Of a DNA stretch of 64,000 nt, positions 60,701-64,000 are shown piece by piece. Source of the stretch: Phoronis australis (lineage: Eukaryota > Phoronida > Phoronidae); assembly GCA_002633005.1 (NCBI GenBank), contig NMRA01000044.1:911568-975567 (forward strand), given 5' to 3'. A program made the translations under genes and the position numbers. Every line of letters starts with the position of its first letter. Positions within the stretch are counted from its first letter, which is position 1. The notes beneath the pieces were generated by a model, which worked only from the letters and a program-made list of their open reading frames with translations, was not told the origin of the DNA and did not search any database.

Positions 60701-61458
60701 CATTTTGCATGCACCCCATTCAGCAGTCTTTAACTCTACATGTTGATCAGGTTTCATGGTGAGGTAACGAGAAAAACTACCCTAGCTGTGTGCCAAATTC
60801 GGGGTCTATGGAAGATTAACACACAGCAGTACCTAGCTGCATTTTGACGATAGTCTTCATACAGCTAGCTGGCTGATTGTGCGTGAACTTGGAATCTTGC
60901 TTAATCTGAAGATCGCGTATGAACTTGCTGGGAATATACCAAAGGAAACTTGCCCAAGTTCACTCAAATAATCACGTTCACGTCGATAAAAATTGCACTG
61001 CACTAAATCAAATTACATGTTAATAAAATAACATATATTTTAACCAGTCTTTTTTGCAACTATTGGCGATTTTATTCATCAAACAATAAATTAATTTAAC
61101 CTTTCACATATTCCTCTGATTCCTTTGACACAAGTTAAGGAAAATGGGGAAAACTGGTGATTATGAGGCCAGTAATTACAAAAATTTACACTGAACAAAA
61201 AATTTCACCCGGTTGCACAAATGAATATTCAATTCCAAGTTCACGCGTACGCGATCTCGAGATTAAGCAGGATTCCAAGTTCACGCACAGCACATGGGGT
61301 TCGAAACTTGGAACATAGTGATTTTTCATTATACTACCTTTAAAGATATCAAACTCTTCATTGATCTGAAGTAATTTGAATGCACTCCTAGCTCGCCAAC
61401 CTTCTTCTTTGGCTAGTCTATAGTAAACGTCCCTTTTATCTTTTGATGAACGGCCCAT
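45491..61458 (-). CDS. FTSJ1: FTSJ1, tRNA 2'-O-ribose methyltransferase (whole gene, ten exons)
   Basis: Exons (minus): 61458-61338, 57506-57437 (or the copy 60152-60083), 56031-55926, 55326-55248, 54772-54720, 52274-52221, 48867-48765, 47775-47692, 46723-46620, 45715-45491. They join to 999 nt, 332 residues; human FTSJ1 is about 329. The Rossmann SAM site is D47[10 protein letters not shown], with D80 (AVDLQAM) and D96 (QGDIT). The RrmJ/FtsJ catalytic tetrad is complete: K28, D121, K161, E196. The C-terminal [11 protein letters not shown] segment is typical of animal FTSJ1. The family methylates the 2'-O of positions 32 and 34 in the anticodon loop of certain cytosolic tRNAs, with WDR6 or THADA-type partners. 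All junctions are GT-AG and in phase. Oddity: exon 2 appears twice in the assembly. Confidence 0.97.
46620..46723 (-). CDS. FTSJ1: FTSJ1 exon 9, residues 224-258
   Basis: [20 protein letters not shown] continuing [15 protein letters not shown]. This aligns with the human DFNQLDGPTRIIVPF...GDLSSYDSDRSYPL segment. Acceptor ttttttcag, donor GTGAAT. Confidence 0.95.
47692..47775 (-). CDS. FTSJ1: FTSJ1 exon 8, residues 196-223
   Basis: Starts with the split codon for the catalytic Glu196, then [18 protein letters not shown], and SNPLLDHRY. Donor GTGAGT. Confidence 0.95.
48530..48665. repeat. SINE/MITE-like 'GTGGCGGATTTAGGGGG' repeat in FTSJ1 intron 7
   Basis: cagtggcggatttagggggg followed by a C-rich run and a 'cccagggggttcgggggtcg' block. 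This is the G/C-run structure seen in widespread short repeats of many animal genomes. It lies about 100 bp downstream of the exon 7 donor. Confidence 0.45.
48765..48867 (-). CDS. FTSJ1: FTSJ1 exon 7, residues 162-195
   Basis: [20 protein letters not shown] and on to [11 protein letters not shown]. It directly follows Lys161 of the tetrad. Acceptor aattttgcag, donor GTAGGT, phase 0-1. Confidence 0.95.
49325..49460. repeat. Second dispersed repeat family, copy 2
   Basis: Partner of 33760-33905: 'aaatggctgaccagattcgta', 'ctttaagcatagttctc' and 'aatgcttttacaaa' in the same order. Confidence 0.4.
49681..49696. repeat. Poly-T tract
   Basis: A run of T interrupted only by the flanking G residues. 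On the minus strand it is an oligo-A run, possibly a retroposon tail. Confidence 0.7.
50780..51260. repeat. Dispersed repeat family, third copy
   Basis: Collinear with 32270-32770 and with its allele B counterpart. It retains the blocks on both sides of the allele B breakpoint, so the uninterrupted form is ancestral. Confidence 0.6.
52221..52274 (-). CDS. FTSJ1: FTSJ1 exon 6, residues 144-161
   Basis: [18 protein letters not shown]. It ends with catalytic Lys161 in the FVAK motif. Phase 0-0, donor GTAGGT. Confidence 0.95.
53900..54157 (+). mobile_element. Probable retroposon 3' end in FTSJ1 intron 5, antisense
   Basis: The plus strand ends '...gatttcgtaataaacatttaattaaaaaaaa': AATAAA followed by an A-rich tail, preceded by a T-rich tract and a short GC-richer block (ctcttggcgctttctgggtt). 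This fits a truncated LINE or a processed transcript. No coding frame is recognisable. Confidence 0.3.
54720..54772 (-). CDS. FTSJ1: FTSJ1 exon 5, residues 126-143
   Basis: [18 protein letters not shown], near-identical to the human segment. Acceptor ctatctccag, donor GTGAGT, phase 1-0. Confidence 0.95.
55248..55326 (-). CDS. FTSJ1: FTSJ1 exon 4, residues 100-125
   Basis: [20 protein letters not shown] then CDGAPD. It contains catalytic Asp121. Donor GTGAGA. Confidence 0.95.
55926..56031 (-). CDS. FTSJ1: FTSJ1 exon 3, residues 64-99
   Basis: [20 protein letters not shown] then [16 protein letters not shown]. It carries the SAM-binding acidic residues D80 and D96. The DDVNP insert is a few residues longer than in human. 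Donor GTGAGT. Confidence 0.95.
56106..58435. repeat. FTSJ1 redundant block, copy 1
   Basis: Collinear with 58738-61088 with scattered substitutions and small indels; both include exon 2 and flanking introns. The single N at 58730 separates them. This is best explained as a second unmerged haplotype. An open frame at 57854-58090 is broken by a TGA in copy 2, so it is not a gene. Confidence 0.8.
57437..57506 (-). CDS. FTSJ1: FTSJ1 exon 2, copy 1, residues 41-63
   Basis: [20 protein letters not shown] then RKI. This is the SAM-binding motif I exon, 70 nt, phase 1-2, acceptor aggtgtcaac side 'cag', donor GTGCGT. It is identical in protein to copy 2 (one synonymous Leu codon differs). Confidence 0.93.
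58436..58729. promoter_or_regulatory. CpG-rich, promoter-like segment unique to copy 1
   Basis: GC- and CpG-rich compared with its surroundings. It holds the minus-strand YY1-type ATG at 58481 and, on plus, ATGAGACAAAAATCG directly before a GTGAGT donor (58586-58600). This is suggestive of a bidirectional promoter. It has no counterpart next to copy 2. Confidence 0.35.
58448..58481 (-). CDS. Candidate alternative first exon ([11 protein letters not shown] + 1 nt)
   Basis: Minus-strand ATG in CAAGATGGCGG, a YY1-type start context, followed by eleven codons and donor GTAACC. It ends in phase 1, like FTSJ1 exon 1, so it could splice in frame to exon 2 at 57506. It lies in a CpG-rich 250-bp patch found only beside copy 1. 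It may instead be the first exon of another gene brought in by a misjoined contig end. Confidence 0.3.
58730..58730. other. Single N: contig join
   Basis: Separates the two redundant FTSJ1 blocks. Sequence right of it restarts at the equivalent of 56106. Confidence 0.85.
58738..61088. repeat. FTSJ1 redundant block, copy 2
   Basis: Collinear with 56106-58435. This copy runs on into the region containing FTSJ1 exon 1, so it is the block contiguous with the promoter. Confidence 0.8.
60083..60152 (-). CDS. FTSJ1: FTSJ1 exon 2, copy 2
   Basis: Same 70-nt exon and splice sites as 57437-57506, encoding the same 23 residues (motif [11 protein letters not shown]). Including both copies would shift the reading frame (70 is not a multiple of 3), so only one can be used per transcript. 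Confidence 0.9.
60876..61290. repeat. Inverted repeat, about 50-bp arms, 310-bp spacer
   Basis: Left arm 60876-60927 (tgtgcgtgaacttggaat, then cttgcttaatctgaagatcg) matches the reverse complement of 61238-61290 with few changes. ATTCCAAGTTCACGC is also repeated directly within the right arm. The spacer contains the point where copy 1 of the redundant block diverges. It may be a small foldback element; no target duplication was found. Confidence 0.55.
61338..61458 (-). CDS. FTSJ1: FTSJ1 exon 1, residues 1-40
   Basis: [20 protein letters not shown], then [20 protein letters not shown]. It matches the conserved animal N-terminus and includes catalytic Lys28. It ends in phase 1 at donor GTAGTA. 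The ATG is fixed by homology. Confidence 0.96.
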
Positions 61459-61485
61459 ACTCCTTTTCGTGAGACCTTTGGCTTT

Positions 61486-61494
61486 ACTTCCTGT
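61486..61494 (-). promoter_or_regulatory. ETS/GABP-type site in FTSJ1 promoter
   Basis: ACAGGAAGT on the minus strand, about 28 nt upstream of the FTSJ1 ATG. It is a typical ETS-family core near housekeeping gene starts. Motif match only. Confidence 0.4.
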
Positions 61495-61499
61495 GTGTT

Positions 61500-63076
61500 A
61501 TTGATTCCATAGTACTTGAAAGGTGGCGCTTGCGACGGAACCTCCGAAATTAGGAAATTTCGTCCAAGCCAAGGCGAGAAGTGGCAAGCAGGTGATTAAC
61601 TGTGAAGACTGGCTTTGAGAACAGAATTATATCAAAGTAAATACCAATGAAACAAAGGCACAACCATGTGTAAATAATCTGGAATTTTAGATTTGTTGGA
61701 GAATGTCTACTGTCTAGTTTCAGTTTGGGTTTCCAAGAAGTAGCCCACAAGCTCAAGCGCCTGTGCCTACAAGTTGGTTTCCGGTTGTTTCTCGCTTCGC
61801 TCGGTTCCGTGAGGTTGTGTTTCTGTGTTCACAACGGTCAGTTAAATTCTGTTTGCCTAATCCTTTTTATTTCAGTGATTTTTAGTTCTTTGAAAGGTAT
61901 ATGTACTTTAGTTGTTTTTAGATTAGTAAATCAGTATTTACAGCCATGGCCCTAGCCTTTTTTGCTAGTCTAGGCAGATTTTTATGAAATTTAAATGTGT
62001 TCGTATTAAAATAGTTGACAGGTTTCGGGGTTTTTTGGTTTTTTTTGATAGATTTGACGTATAGCAGCTGTTTTTGTAATCATGAAAATTCAAATAGGTT
62101 ACAGTTAAGGAGAGGACGATACCTTCTCGTGTCTTTTAAACATTTTTTACCACGTCGACTTGACCCTCTCCATCCTCCAACCTCTTGAGGGTTCATTATT
62201 AAAATTTGGAGTATACCTGATGAGAAGACTGAGGCTGAAATTGATTTTCAGACATGTTCACCTACTCTGGCACTCCCTAGGGCAATTGTATTTTTTGCGT
62301 TCACGACGGTATCTCGTTTACCCTTTGCAAGATCTTTCTAGAATTTAGCAGATTTGTTCTTATGAAGGTGGCAACAGATGACAATTTCACACCAAGTCAA
62401 CTAGTACCGCAGTTTTATTTTTCATGTTTGCCTCAGTAACTTCAGAGTCCCTTGATGCCAGGCCTTCATGCTAGCAGCGCAGGTCCTAGTACTAATCTGA
62501 ACACCCTGGCAAGGACACCCAATGTCAATCAGAATTTCTCCAGTTAGGACATCCACATTGTATTAGTATTAGGACTGGCAGTTAATCAAATATCCATGAT
62601 ATTTTAAGAGAGAAATCAGTGTTTCCCCTGGGTTTTGAAAGGAGCATGGTAGTAAATGGCCAAAACAGGGTGCAAAGCCCGTTGCCGCTTGGAATATGAG
62701 AAGTGGGATCCCCCTATTGTCTGGGTTTCGAAAGGAGCGTGGTGTTGAATGCTCGACGCGGATGTGGACCCTGGCGCCAAATGGCCAGCATGGGATGAAG
62801 TGAGATTTTTCCATCGGGGGGGAGGGGTTGGGAGACCTTCCCCAGGCAAAATTTGAAAATTAGATGTAATTGGTTGCAGTTTGCTTATCATAGACAAGAC
62901 CCTAACTAAAGCATGATGTAGTAGAAATATCTGGGTAAAGGACACTTTGCAAGAGAAATTGGCAAGGAAGTGTCCATCATCTCTGTCGCACTTGTGTTGA
63001 GTACAGTGTTAAAATTCAATTATCCATGAAGTGACAAACATAGAACAAAAATATGTGAACTTTGTAGACGTATAAA
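61500..63076. other. No supported gene; repeat-rich
   Basis: Upstream of FTSJ1. It includes a two-unit degenerate repeat at 62620-62830 (gggtttt/cgaaaggagc(a/g)tggt...tgaatg blocks) ending in a G-rich run. The open frames at 61725-61955 and 62569-62945 fall in repeat-like sequence. Confidence 0.4.
62620..62830. repeat. Degenerate two-unit repeat with G-rich end
   Basis: 'gggttttgaaaggagcatgg' (62632) and 'gggtttcgaaaggagcgtgg' (62722) begin two related units, each followed by a 'ggccaaaac/ggccagcat' block. Confidence 0.5.
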
Positions 63077-63259
63077 CTAATTCGTGTCATGAAACTTCCA
63101 TTGATATCGTCTTGCTAAACATAAATCAGTCATAGTGGATTGGCGTTGGCCGGCGTAGCAGATGATGTATAATACAGTCCACATGATGCAGACGAATCTG
63201 AGACTGCCTTCAATATCGTCATTTTGGCATAGGGCTATGGTTGATTGAACGCCCTGCAA
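63077..63259 (-). CDS. Possible terminal exon of an unidentified minus-strand gene
   Basis: A good acceptor (gaattatattgcag, 63255 side) precedes a 60-codon open frame that reads GVQSTIALCQNDDIEGSLRF and ends RRYQWKFHDTN followed by TAG. A hydrophobic run (FVCIMWTVLYIICYAG) could be a membrane segment. No upstream exon or polyadenylation signal was identified, and the rest of the gene would lie to the right of the window. Confidence 0.25.
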   Translation of the reverse strand: MQGVQSTIALCQNDDIEGSLRFVCIMWTVLYIICYAGQRQSTMTDLCLARRYQWKFHDTN

Positions 63260-63582
63260 TATAATTCACAAGGTCTTATGTAAACTCGGACATAATAAAA
63301 TTAATGAATCAGAAATCTTACTGTTTCTTACTTCATTAGCGAGTCCTGGTGCTTTCCCATGTTAGAAAATTCGTATCGAGGTCGTTGACTGGTCCCCGGC
63401 TATATTAAGTTTATATTCATTGTCAGATAACCAGGCAGAAACAAGGTACGAATAGGGATTGGGAATTGGATGATTGTGTTTAACTGGGGCACAATTTAAG
63501 ATCCCATTGTAAAATTATTATTTTTCCCTTTCGATCCACAAATGGCGAAAGGTGCCTTGTGACTTGTACTTATTCATTATTA

Positions 63583-63716
63583 CTAGCGATCATTTTTACT
63601 AGCGATCATTTTTACTTGCGATCGTTTTTACATGTGATTCATTTTACTCGCGATCGTTTTTGTTAGCGATCATTTTTAATAGCGATCACTAGCGATCATT
63701 TTTACTAGCGATTTTT
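63583..63716. repeat. Minisatellite, 16-bp unit CTAGCGATCATTTTTA
   Basis: About eight units, perfect at the start and variant later (cTtgcgatcG, cTcgcgatcG). The units keep a GCGATC core, creating several CGATCG/GATC palindromes. Confidence 0.85.
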
Positions 63717-63786
63717 GCGTGGCGGTGAAGTTTCCTCGTCACGATTAGATGTGTGGCTTTCAATTTGAGTATGATTTACGAGTGGC

Positions 63787-63787
63787 N
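63787..63787. other. Single N: probable contig join
   Basis: Same style of single-base gap as the other joins. The sequence to the right (63788-64000) is GC-richer and shows no recognised gene. Confidence 0.6.
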
Positions 63788-64000
63788 TTATGAGCGAGAG
63801 CGTAGGCCTATAACCGCCTCAGAGTTAACGTGAGTCTCCAAATCATTTAACGATTTCGGTCGTAAAACACCAGCGAAGTATCAATCGTACATGTACAGCG
63901 TAATTACGGGCGACGATTTCCCCTCCCCCCGCGAGCTATCACGATAAATTGCCACCCCAAAGAAACCGTGTGGCTGGCACTGAGTTATAATTTTCAGGTT

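Noticed and set aside
63583-63716. CRISPR-like array
   Set aside because: The 16-bp units are contiguous without unique spacers and the context is animal nuclear DNA; it is a minisatellite.

Overview
The window reads as AT-rich nuclear DNA of an animal, most likely an invertebrate. Genes are split into short exons with GT-AG introns of roughly 0.4-4 kb, and there are many degenerate dispersed repeats. There are no operons, ribosome binding sites or long bacterial-type ORFs. The only gene I recognise with certainty is FTSJ1 (tRNA 2'-O-ribose methyltransferase, TRM7 family). I rebuilt it exon by exon on the minus strand (61458 down to 45491): ten exons, 999 coding nt including the stop, 332 residues, every splice junction in phase. 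I cannot name the species.

Layout. 1-18 kb: minus-strand exons of an unidentified gene. Three candidate alternative first exons (17946, 12906, 8040) all end in phase 0, and two phase-0 internal exons (4337-4251 and 2769-2644) follow; the gene runs off the left edge. 20.8-22.1 kb: the last two exons of a second unidentified minus-strand gene with a proline-rich C-terminus. 23.4-24.0 kb: a weak two-exon candidate. 25-28.4 kb: repeats, including a LINE remnant, minisatellites and an inverted-repeat element. 28.3-40.9 kb: two allelic versions of one locus laid end to end and joined by single N characters. 40.4-41.2 kb: a compact two-exon minus-strand gene for a small Cys/His-rich protein, whose last exon appears twice because of the allelic redundancy. 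42.5-43.8 kb: degenerate repeats. 45.5-61.5 kb: FTSJ1, with a second redundant block (56.1-58.4 kb and 58.7-61.1 kb) that duplicates exon 2. 61.5-64 kb: repeats and an unproven terminal exon.

The most informative feature is the side-by-side presence of two haplotypes. It shows a 399-bp foldback transposable element (35129-35527) flanked by a 5-bp target duplication in one allele and the clean empty site in the other. It also shows an 836-bp deletion and a 1-bp coding frameshift between alleles. I saw no CRISPR array, phage, defence island, tRNA or rRNA gene.

Apart from FTSJ1, the exon models rest on open frame, splice sites and phase agreement only; no protein or transcript search could be run.
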